The position numbers and the translations under genes were made by a program. The notes beneath the pieces were generated by a model. The model made no database searches. It had not been told where the DNA came from and saw nothing but the letters and a program-made list of their open reading frames with translations. Source: Algoriphagus locisalis (lineage in GTDB: Bacteria > Bacteroidota > Bacteroidia > Cytophagales > Cyclobacteriaceae). From it: 64,000 nucleotides of DNA. Shown here in pieces: positions 1 to 8,803 of the stretch; position 1 is the first letter of the stretch; each line of letters begins with the position of its first letter. Where the stretch lies: assembly GCF_900116615.1 (NCBI RefSeq), contig NZ_FPBF01000002.1:62001-126000 (forward strand), in the 5' to 3' direction.

Positions 1-2111
1 CTTACAACAGAGTCAGTTTCGGCGCTTCTCAAGGCATTCTGGTCAAGAGAAAATTGGTAACCTGGAACAATGATTTTGGAATTATAACTCACATCGCCGA
101 GGTACCGAGTCCAGTCAGATTTCAATGTGTCCTGCGAAGAATTCAATCGAAAGAACTCTTGTCTAAGCCTGATTTTAGAGCCCAACTGAACATTCCAATT
201 GGCGGAATGCTGAGTCCCGTTCAGTACATTTCCTCTATTTCTCAGGTAAAAAAGATAGTCGAATTGATTGAGCGCATCTTTTTCAAAACCAATTCCTGCA
301 CGGAAAAACTGCTCTGACGCCGCACTTTCCAAAGCCTGCTGGCTGAGTCCCCAATCCCGATCAAACTCAATGTATCTGAATCGATCAATGAAATTAAAAT
401 TGGTGGAATTGTATTCGTACTCGGTCTGCCCTTTCATCATGTAGCCTTTGAAAAGTGAAGATTCCCTCCCTTCACTTTGCAAACCAACCTTTATTCCCAG
501 TCCCTGGTTGTTATCGTCGTCGAGCTCAGAAAAGAGATTCTGATCTTGAGAAGAGAGTGCCAATTCGGTATAAAATTTTTCATGTTCATTCAGCCTAATC
601 CGAGTTCCTGCTGTCACCATACGCTTGCTATCCGGAAGAGGCAATTGAGACAAAATAGAGTAATCTCCTTGGGGTTGACCATTCAATCTTGGCACGTACT
701 CATAAACTGTCCCATTGGACAACTGACTGGAACGTCGATAATCTCCCAACCCAGCGCCCACCTGGGAAAATCCCAATTCATAATGAGCCAACTCAGGATC
801 ATTGGAATATTCGTAATAAACCATTGGATTTCCCAGATCATCAAATTCGGTAACTTTCTCATACAAAATCCTATTCTGATCAAATGCAACACTGTCAATT
901 CGTGGTATTCTTGCAAGCTCGGCACTATCTCCCACGGAAGCCAGCAAGCCCAATTCCTGTTGGGAAAACTCTGTGAAAAGTGGTCTATTCCGATTGTCCT
1001 TTTCTTGATAATAATTCAGGTACACATCCACCTTTCCGTTGGTCTGGGTATGATTCGCTCCAATGATAGACCGGGAATAATTTCGCTCAGCATACTCAAA
1101 ATCAATCCGTACACGGGAATACTGAGTGATCAGAACTTTGGGTGTAAAAGTGATTTCTGCCTGATTGTAATCAATCACATAATCCTCGTTAAAACCACGT
1201 CTAAGCTGTTTTCCATCGAGAAACACCTTTTCTGAATTCGCCATGATGATTACAAATCGCTCATTATTTGGGCCGCTAACCCGATACGGACCGAGTACGC
1301 CTTCTAAAATCGGCAATTGAATCGAAGCAAATTTCCCTTTGGCTATGGAAGCAAACGCCTGCGAACTGGCAGTCCAATTCTCACTCATTTTGTAATTGGA
1401 AGTAAACTGTAAACCCTGCACATTTTTGTAATAACGAAGAAACTCAGATTGCCTCTGCTGCAAAACCACATCCCCGGCAGCCAAGCTGAAATCATCGTTA
1501 TACAGCTCAATCAAGACATTATCAAAGTCCTGGATTTGCTGCGTATTTCCTTCAGGTTGAAAAGGCACATTTTGATCGGTAATGCTTGCACGGATTTTAA
1601 GATTATCTGAGATATCACCTTCCAGCTGCAAATTGAGCGCAGAGTTGACAAATACGTTTTGTGTATTTCCGAAAGAAATCCCTCGGGTCAAGCTTCCGGA
1701 TTTGTATAGGTTGGTGGTAGGAAAAAGCTCTTCCCTAAAATCAAAAGCTGGCAACTCGGCCATGCGGTTGTCCTTGAACCGGGCGGTGGAGTCGTAGTCT
1801 GTGAGTAAGGTGCGACGCGCTACAGGCTGATCAAATCGAACCGAGAAAGTCTGATAGCAAAGCAATACTGAATCGGGCTTGGCTTCATTTTCAAAAATAA
1901 TCTGGAGCTTATTGGTACTGAGATCATATTTGAACTCATAGGCTCCCCCACTCTTATCGGTAATTCTGATCGTTTCTTCCAACAGAGAAAGTGAATCAAC
2001 AATGGCGGCATTTTCAAATGCATCAGAGGGTACCCATCGGCACTTTTCCTGAGCTTTTACCGAAGTAAAAAAGCCCAATACTAAAACCCAGAAAAGTAGC
2101 CAATGACGCAT
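1..2111 (-). CDS. Large secreted outer-membrane protein, C-terminus cut by window edge
   Basis: The frame is open from an ATG at 2111 down to base 1, so about 703 residues are visible and the end is missing. Residues 1-20 form a signal peptide (hydrophobic core, then TSVKA before QEKC). The mature part carries GSLTRGISFGN and a following stretch on NLQLEGDIS and NTQQIQDFD that resemble segments of SprA-like Bacteroidota outer-membrane proteins, then many alternating polar/aromatic strands such as RVRIDFEYAERNYSRS, as in a beta-barrel. The gene lies 46 bp downstream of the sensor kinase on the same strand, so the two may be cotranscribed. The SprA resemblance is from memory and covers short motifs only; the function is unknown. 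Confidence 0.75.
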   Translation of the reverse strand, partial: MRHWLLFWVLVLGFFTSVKAQEKCRWVPSDAFENAAIVDSLSLLEETIRITDKSGGAYEFKYDLSTNKLQIIFENEAKPDSVLLCYQTFSVRFDQPVARRTLLTDYDSTARFKDNRMAELPAFDFREELFPTTNLYKSGSLTRGISFGNTQNVFVNSALNLQLEGDISDNLKIRASITDQNVPFQPEGNTQQIQDFDNVLIELYNDDFSLAAGDVVLQQRQSEFLRYYKNVQGLQFTSNYKMSENWTASSQAFASIAKGKFASIQLPILEGVLGPYRVSGPNNERFVIIMANSEKVFLDGKQLRRGFNEDYVIDYNQAEITFTPKVLITQYSRVRIDFEYAERNYSRSIIGANHTQTNGKVDVYLNYYQEKDNRNRPLFTEFSQQELGLLASVGDSAELARIPRIDSVAFDQNRILYEKVTEFDDLGNPMVYYEYSNDPELAHYELGFSQVGAGLGDYRRSSQLSNGTVYEYVPRLNGQPQGDYSILSQLPLPDSKRMVTAGTRIRLNEHEKFYTELALSSQDQNLFSELDDDNNQGLGIKVGLQSEGRESSLFKGYMMKGQTEYEYNSTNFNFIDRFRYIEFDRDWGLSQQALESAASEQFFRAGIGFEKDALNQFDYLFYLRNRGNVLNGTQHSANWNVQLGSKIRLRQEFFRLNSSQDTLKSDWTRYLGDVSYNSKIIVPGYQFSLDQNALRSAETDSVV

Positions 2112-2157
2112 GCTCACTCCGAAATGCCTTTTGATTTGAAGGTACTAAAAAGATGAA

Positions 2158-5100
2158 TTACCCCATCAATGGAAAGGTGAGATAGAATGTCGTGCCTTTA
2201 CCCACTTCAGTTTCAAACCATATCTTGCCTCCCGCCGTTTCTACACCACTTTTTGCGATAGCTAGCCCCAAGCCTGATCCAGTGGACTTAGTTGAGAAAT
2301 TAGGAATGAATATTTTATCCTTCAATTCGTCAGTGATGCCCTTTCCATTATCGGTGATTTCCAGAAAAACGGCCTGGTCAGTCATCCATAGCCAAATACG
2401 GATTATTGGTTTCACTCCCGGATCCACTGATTGAATTCCATTGATTATTAGATTTGAGATAACTCGTCCGAAAAGTTTATCGTCGCCTAAAATCGGAATG
2501 TCATTTGTAAATGAATCGTCCTGAAAAACCAACTCCACTTGCTGATCTCCGCTGAATAACTCCAGCACTTTATTTAGCACAGCTTTGAAGTTCATCAACT
2601 CATTATTTGGCAAAGGCATTTTGGCAAATGTGGAAAAAGAGGAAGCAATTCCGCTTAGCGCATCTACCTGATGGATCAAGGTCTCCAATGATCTCTTTAG
2701 CTTTTCCGCATCATCCAATCTTCCAGCATCCTGCAACCTGATCAAATGCTGTAAAGTAAGCTTCATCGGTGTAAGCGGGTTCTTAATTTCGTGGGCAACT
2801 TGCTTAGCCATCTCCCGCCAGGCAGACTCCTTCTCCGTGGAAGCAAGTACTTTCTTAGAGTTTTCCAACTTGAAAAGCATGTTGTTATACTCATTTACCA
2901 ACAAGCCAATTTCATCCTTAGAACCCCAATACATAGGCTCATTGTCTTCCAAATTCGTCGCTTTTAGCTTTTGCGTGAGCAGTTTAAAAGGAAAAGTAAG
3001 GTTGGTTGAGACAAAGTAAGAGACAAATAAAAACAAGATGAAAATCACCACAAAGGCATTGAAAATATTGCTCAGCACATCTGCAATCAGTGTATTCAAT
3101 TCTTCTTCCGATTCAAAAAACGGAACAGCCAAAACCCCTAAATTGCCCTGGCTGGCAGTAGCTGGAATAGACAAATAAACTGCTTTGTATCTCAGTTTCC
3201 CGATTTGCTCATCAGCCAAATACTGACTTTGACCCATTTCCTCAATCTCAGAAAGTGCTTTTGGATTAATTAATGGTGCTAAAATCTTCTTGTCAAAGAT
3301 GTTAGGGCGATTGGTAGATTCCAGTTTTCCCTCGACATTATAAATATGAATATCACTCGCAATGGTATTTGCCAATTCATTTACCTCTTCATTCAGCTGG
3401 TCGCTATCCACGCTATCCAGACTCTGATTATTCAGGAAGCTTCCAAGATTACCTCTGATCAATGCTGCTTTTTGGATATACTGCCGATCAAGATCGTCAC
3501 GATAGCTATTTGCCAAAAGTCCTATCGTGATAATACTAATAATGATTATCGGGAAAAAGAATGCGAAATTAAGGTATAGCTGCAGTTTGGTGGAATAGTT
3601 GAATTCAAAATTCTTCACTCCTGTGATCAGCGTATTGATCAAAATAGACAGGAAAGTCATGATCACGAAAAGCACAAAGAACAAGGAAATATTCCCGAAG
3701 AAGTGAGAAACAGAAATATTCTCGGAAGAAACAATAATCAGTTCATCTCCATTTCTAATCCCAAAATGATGGTAACCATTCTGATGAACGCCTTCTGTCA
3801 ATAATGCTTTTCGACTCAATACCCGCTTAAACCCATTGTTCAGGTAATTGAATGATCCAGAATTCCTGATGAACTCTTCCTCCTTGAAAATGGCATAATC
3901 ATAAAGTACAGGATCAAGCTTGTCGTTATATTTTTTATCCAACAACAACTTTGGATAGACACTGGTCGGCTGAACTCGTAGCTGCCGAAGCTCCAGAAAA
4001 ACGGTGCCGAGCGAGGAACCTTCTTTGCTCATTGGTATGAAGGCAATAAAGCGATTCCCATTATTGGATTCATTACCGCGGATAAAGTACAGGTCCTTAA
4101 CACTTGTGGCGTAATCACTTTTAATATATTCAAGCTGTATATCCTTGAGATTTTCTGAGTTGGAAGAACCCAAGATTTGCTGACCTGAGGAGGAAAAAAT
4201 TCGGACTTGCACTTCAAACTGATCGAAGTAATTATCCAGGTAAATTCTCCTGATTTTGGTTTCAATAGGGTCTTTTGAGAAAAGTGGATCTGCTATTCTA
4301 TTTTGGATGAATAGGTCACTTTTGATTCGAGTGAATATTTCCCCCAAGAAAAACTCAGTCATCACATCATTTTCAATGAGGTTTTGATTTGCAAAGCGGG
4401 TTTTAGATTGAATCAATTCACTTTTCTCGGTCTGAAAAGTACTTACACCAGAGATTATTGCTGTGACTAGACAAGCGAAGAAAAAGGTAAGGAATGTGTC
4501 AAGACCGAGCTTAAAGGCATTTTTGAATAATTCAAGTCGAATAATAATAACTAAGAAAATCAAATGGATTAGCCACACAATCCCACCCCAAAGGGAAAAG
4601 AAAAATATCACTGCGGCAAGGGGAAGGCCGATAATTGCAATCCATTTGTAATACGTTTTTTTGAGTTTATTGATCTCAAGAAGCAAACTAAACATCGTAA
4701 GTGAAAGCAACACATATACCGCTCCCCAAAGGAAAAGCATGAAGAAACTTATGCCTTTGAACCAATCAAATGAAGGTATAGAGCTAATATCCAAGGCCCA
4801 CTGCGAGTTGATCATCAAATCCCTCGGGAGTGACCAAACCAAATACATCCCGATTGAGCTGACCAGGAAGGAAAAAAAGAAGAAGACCAGAAACTCATTG
4901 TGGGACTTTAAGACCTTAATCTTCTCATGCATTACCTTCGAAGCAAGCTGATAGATTACCATGGCCAAAATCAATACTCCACAAAGCGTGTTGATCAATA
5001 AATCTCCAAGACTAGGGTTAAACCAAGAAGAAGCATAATTGGCTGAATCAAATAAGGATAAATTCAGATAGTTACTTGGGAAATCGAGAAGTAACATCAT

Positions 5101-5862
5101 AAACCTAAATGCCCCTAAGACAAAAATTGCATAGCTTATAGCTTGCCATCTTCTTCCTGATTTCCATTTGCTCAGCACAAAGTCAGAGCTCAATAGAAAA
5201 TAAAGTAAGAAAACCGAAGTGAAGAAAATCAGGATTGCAGGATTTACAACTCGACCAGCTGGACTATATCCAAACAGAAAGTTGATTCCAAAAAGCGGAA
5301 TCCCAGCTGGATTCTTAACAGCCAATTCTCCTTCTTCAGGATTGGCAAACAGCTCGAATCTCCCATTTCCAAAAATCTCAGGATTCGGCCCAGTTATTAG
5401 GTAATTATTCTCAATATTCCCAGGCCAAATCAAACGAAGCACGTGAAGCATGACATAGTCGGCTCCGTTCCTTTTGACATTCCTTACCTTCAACAAAAGC
5501 GTGCCATATGGATCCTCTAGCAGCTGGTATTCCTTGGTGAGATCTACTTCAGCAAAATCCAGCGTCAGCGTAAAGTCTGACCAGTATAAAAGCTCTTTTT
5601 CAGGACTTAAAATGAAAAACGGATGTCTGTGGGCGGGAATACTGATTTGGCCAAAGCTTAACGTATCATCTGGTCTCACATCCATAAGGATCTGGATAAA
5701 ATCCTCATCAAATTCCTTATCTACAGCCTGAACTCTATTCTGTAATGCTTGCAAATACGTATCCTGATCACTTTTCTGAAAGAAAAAGAAATTCAAAACC
5801 AACACTGCAAGAAGAGAGAAAATACTGATCAAGATGATCAGGCGGCGGGAATCATGCTTCAT
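2158..5862 (-). CDS. Very large multi-pass sensor histidine kinase, NtrY type
   Basis: A 1234-residue membrane histidine kinase that should autophosphorylate and pass phosphate to a response regulator. It begins with a membrane anchor (residues about 9-28) and an extracytoplasmic domain, then a long multi-helix membrane region to about residue 470, a second extracytoplasmic sensor domain, further helices, and a last helix leading into a HAMP-like linker (near 960-1000). The H-box VAHEIKNPLTPMKL lies near residue 1023, followed by the N-box (NLIINGIQSV), G1 (DNGKGI) and FSTKSTGSGLGLAIAKSG. The ENPLTP-type H-box is characteristic of NtrY relatives. No response regulator gene adjoins it. The signal is unknown; the protein is much longer than the usual 700-750 residues of NtrY. 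Confidence 0.93.
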   Translation of the reverse strand: MKHDSRRLIILISIFSLLAVLVLNFFFFQKSDQDTYLQALQNRVQAVDKEFDEDFIQILMDVRPDDTLSFGQISIPAHRHPFFILSPEKELLYWSDFTLTLDFAEVDLTKEYQLLEDPYGTLLLKVRNVKRNGADYVMLHVLRLIWPGNIENNYLITGPNPEIFGNGRFELFANPEEGELAVKNPAGIPLFGINFLFGYSPAGRVVNPAILIFFTSVFLLYFLLSSDFVLSKWKSGRRWQAISYAIFVLGAFRFMMLLLDFPSNYLNLSLFDSANYASSWFNPSLGDLLINTLCGVLILAMVIYQLASKVMHEKIKVLKSHNEFLVFFFFSFLVSSIGMYLVWSLPRDLMINSQWALDISSIPSFDWFKGISFFMLFLWGAVYVLLSLTMFSLLLEINKLKKTYYKWIAIIGLPLAAVIFFFSLWGGIVWLIHLIFLVIIIRLELFKNAFKLGLDTFLTFFFACLVTAIISGVSTFQTEKSELIQSKTRFANQNLIENDVMTEFFLGEIFTRIKSDLFIQNRIADPLFSKDPIETKIRRIYLDNYFDQFEVQVRIFSSSGQQILGSSNSENLKDIQLEYIKSDYATSVKDLYFIRGNESNNGNRFIAFIPMSKEGSSLGTVFLELRQLRVQPTSVYPKLLLDKKYNDKLDPVLYDYAIFKEEEFIRNSGSFNYLNNGFKRVLSRKALLTEGVHQNGYHHFGIRNGDELIIVSSENISVSHFFGNISLFFVLFVIMTFLSILINTLITGVKNFEFNYSTKLQLYLNFAFFFPIIIISIITIGLLANSYRDDLDRQYIQKAALIRGNLGSFLNNQSLDSVDSDQLNEEVNELANTIASDIHIYNVEGKLESTNRPNIFDKKILAPLINPKALSEIEEMGQSQYLADEQIGKLRYKAVYLSIPATASQGNLGVLAVPFFESEEELNTLIADVLSNIFNAFVVIFILFLFVSYFVSTNLTFPFKLLTQKLKATNLEDNEPMYWGSKDEIGLLVNEYNNMLFKLENSKKVLASTEKESAWREMAKQVAHEIKNPLTPMKLTLQHLIRLQDAGRLDDAEKLKRSLETLIHQVDALSGIASSFSTFAKMPLPNNELMNFKAVLNKVLELFSGDQQVELVFQDDSFTNDIPILGDDKLFGRVISNLIINGIQSVDPGVKPIIRIWLWMTDQAVFLEITDNGKGITDELKDKIFIPNFSTKSTGSGLGLAIAKSGVETAGGKIWFETEVGKGTTFYLTFPLMG

Positions 5863-5930
5863 TTAGATGTAAAATAAATATGATTATCCGCAATCTTGCC
5901 ATTAACCAAAATTCTTTGCCCATCCGGTCA

Positions 5931-5996
5931 GAAGACCGAAGACGGGTGACCGAAGCGTCCTAAGTCTTAGAGTTAACCAAATTCTATAATGCTTTT
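5931..5996 (-). repeat. Dispersed intergenic repeat, copy 1
   Basis: Read on the minus strand this segment begins AAAGCATTATAGAATTTGG and ends CTTCGGTCACCCGTCTTCGG plus TCTTC. It aligns over its whole length with plus-strand 41573-41637, with only scattered differences. It lies in the non-coding gap between the sensor kinase and the cytochrome cluster. Confidence 0.7.
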
Positions 5997-6028
5997 GGCT
6001 TTTAAACGATAGTAAAGCGGATATCTAT

Positions 6029-6064
6029 AAAAATAAAAAAGCAAAGTCCTTGATCAAACTTTGC
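6029..6064 (-). terminator. Rho-independent terminator of the respiratory cluster
   Basis: On the minus strand GCAAAGT and ACTTTGC pair as a 7-bp stem around a 10-base loop, followed by TTTTTTATTTT. It sits just downstream of the last small gene of the cluster (stop at 6077). Confidence 0.75.
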
Positions 6065-6076
6065 TCTTCTATTCGT

Positions 6077-6328
6077 TTAGTGCATGGCAATTTTAGCTTT
6101 TCTTTTCTTGGCATTTTTATACCAAAAGTACCCAATCACCATCGCCATTAGGTAGGGCATGACAAATAGGTACATGATTCCAAGATTCAATCCAGCAGCC
6201 ACGCTGGTATCTCCATTGCTTACATTATTTTCTACTGATGCACGGCACATGGCACATTGTGCAAAGCTTGCAGTGTGCAGCAGTAATCCTATAATTGAAA
6301 GAAATCCTATTTTTAGAGCTTTTTGCAT
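6077..6328 (-). CDS. Small membrane protein with CAMC motif at end of oxidase cluster
   Basis: An 83-residue protein with a signal peptide (cut expected after TASFA, about residue 23), the motif QCAMCRASVE directly after it, one strong membrane helix (LGIMYLFVMPYLMAMVIGYF) and a basic tail KNAKKRKAK. This order places the CxxC outside the inner membrane. It is the last gene of the cytochrome oxidase set, 34 bp after the DUF420 gene. A role in copper or thiol handling during oxidase assembly is inferred only from position and the CxxC. No named family is recognised. Confidence 0.8.
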   Translation of the reverse strand: MQKALKIGFLSIIGLLLHTASFAQCAMCRASVENNVSNGDTSVAAGLNLGIMYLFVMPYLMAMVIGYFWYKNAKKRKAKIAMH

Positions 6329-6362
6329 ACTTTTTCCTACGAATGAATAAGAACGCAGGTTT

Positions 6363-6917
6363 TTAATGTAGATAATAAGGACTGATCATAAAGTAAACAA
6401 TCACACCAGTGACTGTCACATAAAGCCAGATCGGATAGGCAAATTTAACAACTTTTCTATGCTTGGCATACTGCTCCGTGTATCCATAATAGTATGCAAA
6501 CAAAATTGGGAAAAGCGCTACTGCTGCCAAGATGATATGAGTAATCAACAGGAAATAATAAATGCTACGAATTGCGCCCTCTCCACCAAAGGATGTGCTT
6601 TCTGCCGCAGCATGGTAAACTACGTAGGATACTAGAAAAATTGCTCCCAATCCAAACGCTACTGTCATAAAAGCTCGATGAAAAGCAATATTTCCTTGCT
6701 TGATAAATACTAATCCTGCAATCAAGGCTAAGGTTGCAGCAGAATTTATAACTGCATTCAGATGTGGAAGAAAGTAAACCCACTCAGCTCCCAAATCAAT
6801 TTTAGACGGCATAAATATAAGCACCGCCACAACTACCGGAATAAGTACAGAGATCCCTATCAGCCAACCTTTTACCTTTGCCTCATTTTTTGGCAAATTA
6901 TTCTGTTTCGCTTGCAT
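6363..6917 (-). CDS. DUF420 family membrane protein (CtaM/YozB-like)
   Basis: A 184-residue protein with about five hydrophobic helices and histidines placed within or beside them (HLNAVINSAAT, FHRAFMTVAF, LITHIILAAVALF), as in the DUF420 family. In Bacillus and Staphylococcus the related CtaM/YozB is needed for active heme a oxidases. It overlaps the SCO gene by 20 bp, which indicates translational coupling, and the placement next to SCO and oxidase genes supports an assembly role. Confidence 0.85.
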   Translation of the reverse strand: MQAKQNNLPKNEAKVKGWLIGISVLIPVVVAVLIFMPSKIDLGAEWVYFLPHLNAVINSAATLALIAGLVFIKQGNIAFHRAFMTVAFGLGAIFLVSYVVYHAAAESTSFGGEGAIRSIYYFLLITHIILAAVALFPILFAYYYGYTEQYAKHRKVVKFAYPIWLYVTVTGVIVYFMISPYYLH

Positions 6918-7572
6918 GTAATAACACTTTAGTCTCTAACATTAACAAATCAACATCTTCTCTGGAAGTACCGCTATAATACCCTCGGATCCTTCCCTGC
7001 TCGTCGATAAGCATAAACTTATCACTATGCACAAAGTCATCCGGAACTCCCATCCCGTCAACAGTGGGGATAATAAAACCACATTTGGCAAGATCGTATG
7101 TTTCTTGCACTCCGCCCGTAAGAAAATCCCATTTACCCGCAACTGCATTATGTTCGGATGCATATTCTTTCAAGATCTCAGGCGTATCATAAGTCGGATC
7201 TATGCTGATTGACATGATCCTTACCTTATCCTCATCCCTAAACATATCATTGACACGCTCCATCTCAGCAGACATCTTCGGACAGATACTAGGGCAAGAA
7301 GTAAAGAAAAAATCGACTATTGTAATCATTCCTTCCATATCTGACCTACCTACTGTCTTACCTTCTTGATTAGTAAAAGAAAACTCAGGGATATAATGCT
7401 GAGTGGTATCTGCTACCGGACATTCTTTGAATGGATTATCCACTCCTTTTTCAAAATAGACAGGAATATCATAGGTGTTATTTCCAAATCCTTTAAGAAA
7501 CAGGAAAATCAATATAGGCACCAAGAGTATGCATACCAGCACTAGCCCTTGTAATAATCTCAAACTTCTCAT
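6898..7572 (-). CDS. SCO1/SenC family copper chaperone for oxidase CuA site
   Basis: A 224-residue thioredoxin-fold protein with one N-terminal membrane anchor (residues about 7-27). The metal-binding motif TSCPSICPKMS supplies the CxxxC pair, and the distal histidine lies in DDFVHSDKFMLID, so all three copper ligands of the SCO family are present. SCO proteins deliver copper to, or reduce, the CuA site of oxidase subunit II. The gene follows subunit IV after a strong hairpin at 7587-7628, so it may be expressed less than, or separately from, the structural genes. Its end overlaps the DUF420 gene. Confidence 0.95.
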   Translation of the reverse strand: MRSLRLLQGLVLVCILLVPILIFLFLKGFGNNTYDIPVYFEKGVDNPFKECPVADTTQHYIPEFSFTNQEGKTVGRSDMEGMITIVDFFFTSCPSICPKMSAEMERVNDMFRDEDKVRIMSISIDPTYDTPEILKEYASEHNAVAGKWDFLTGGVQETYDLAKCGFIIPTVDGMGVPDDFVHSDKFMLIDEQGRIRGYYSGTSREDVDLLMLETKVLLHASETE

Positions 7573-7586
7573 ACTAGTGGTTTAAC

Positions 7587-7628
7587 AAAAAAGAAGGTTA
7601 AAGTTCTTCACTTCAACCTTCTTTTTTG
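7587..7628 (-). terminator. Hairpin between subunit IV and SCO genes
   Basis: AAGAAGGTT at 7591-7599 pairs with AACCTTCTT at 7615-7623 and is flanked by A and T tracts, so it could terminate transcription on either strand. On the minus strand it follows the subunit IV stop codon at 7649. Confidence 0.7.
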
Positions 7629-7648
7629 AATTTATTTTGAAACTCTGA

Positions 7649-7981
7649 TTAGAACCAACGCATGTTGAATATATCCGAACCTTCTTTGATAAGAACTATT
7701 ATCAGCCAGAAGAGAAATGCGATAGGAACCAGAATAGAATAGATCAAAGGCTTTACCTCATCACCCAGGTGCATGAATTGCATGATGATATATTTCGCTT
7801 TCCAGATGGTCAAAGCCATAAACAATACATAAAGTATTATTCCTCTTGGCATAGTGAAAGCCATTAAAAATTCTGCTGCGGTAATAAGCGCAAGAATCAA
7901 GGCCGTCTTGCCAATCTTTTTTATCTTCTCCCTATCTCTAGGGACAACATTAAGTGTTGATTTATTTTCTTGAATATCCAT
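7649..7981 (-). CDS. Cytochrome c oxidase subunit IV (prokaryotic COX4 type)
   Basis: A 110-residue protein with three membrane helices (ALILALITAAEFLMAF, ILYVLFMALTIWKAKYI and LIYSILVPIAFLFWLIIVLI) and the HLGDEVKP loop between the second and third helices, typical of the small CyoD/COX4_pro-like subunit. It is the last structural oxidase gene here, 18 bp after a subunit III gene. It probably stabilises the complex in the inner membrane and has no catalytic residues. Confidence 0.88.
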   Translation of the reverse strand: MDIQENKSTLNVVPRDREKIKKIGKTALILALITAAEFLMAFTMPRGIILYVLFMALTIWKAKYIIMQFMHLGDEVKPLIYSILVPIAFLFWLIIVLIKEGSDIFNMRWF

Positions 7982-7999
7982 AATTCTAATAGTTATAGC

Positions 8000-8776
8000 T
8001 TAGATCAGGTAGAATAAAGTAAATACAAAGACCCATACAAGATCTACAAAGTGCCAGTACAATCCAATCTTCTCTACCATCTCATAATGACCTCTTCTAT
8101 CGTAAACACCAACTGCAGCTTGATAGAAACATAAGAATAATAGAATAACACCTATAGTAACGTGGAAACCGTGGAACCCTGTGATGAAGAAGAATAGGTT
8201 TGCAAAAGAAGCAGGTCCATATTCATTTACTAGGAGATTTGCACCAAATACAGTTTCAGTTACATTTCTACCCAGATCATTGATATATGTCAAAACTACG
8301 CCTGTATCGGATCCATGGATAAAGTGACTCCACTCCCAAGCTTGACAGCCCAAGAAAGTTATACCACCAACCAACGTCCAAAGCATCCATTTCACTACAT
8401 CATTCCTGTCATTTCTATGGCCAGCTTCCACAGCTAATACCATTGTTACGGAACTTGCAATCAAAATGAACGTCATCAAACCTACGAACACCAATGGCGC
8501 ATGAACTCCATGCACAAAAGGGATAGCGTCGAAAACTAATTCAGGTATTGGCCAGTACTCATTCGAGCCTACAAATTCAGTTGCTGGTCCGGCATAGGCA
8601 GGATAACTAACACGAATAGCTAGGTAAGTAATCAAAAAAGCGGCAAAAGTAAAGATATCCGAAAGAAGGAAGAACCACATCATGAGTTTTCCATAACTGG
8701 CTTTGAGAGGTTCGTTACCACCTCCCCAGACGCCTCTTTTCGGGCTTACTCCTATAGCAGTAGAATGCGCAGACAT
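8000..8776 (-). CDS. Cytochrome c oxidase subunit III, long form
   Basis: A 258-residue protein with about seven hydrophobic helices. The C-terminal part has the family hallmarks: FITGFHGFHVTIGVILL and GLYWHFVDLVWVFVFTLFYL. Heme-copper oxidase subunit III carries no redox centre and supports proton uptake and stability. The protein starts with a polar N-terminus (AHSTAIGVSPKRGVWGGG). It follows a second, shorter subunit III gene by 27 bp; two adjacent family members of this kind occur in Bacteroidota oxidase clusters. Confidence 0.93.
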   Translation of the reverse strand: MSAHSTAIGVSPKRGVWGGGNEPLKASYGKLMMWFFLLSDIFTFAAFLITYLAIRVSYPAYAGPATEFVGSNEYWPIPELVFDAIPFVHGVHAPLVFVGLMTFILIASSVTMVLAVEAGHRNDRNDVVKWMLWTLVGGITFLGCQAWEWSHFIHGSDTGVVLTYINDLGRNVTETVFGANLLVNEYGPASFANLFFFITGFHGFHVTIGVILLFLCFYQAAVGVYDRRGHYEMVEKIGLYWHFVDLVWVFVFTLFYLI

Positions 8777-8803
8777 AAGATATTGATTTGTACTTGGTTT
8801 ATT

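Noticed and set aside
477..1235. Open frame of 252 codons on the plus strand
   Set aside because: It lies wholly antisense to the outer-membrane protein gene whose minus frame has a signal peptide and family motifs; its translation is rich in Ile/Ser/His without domain character.
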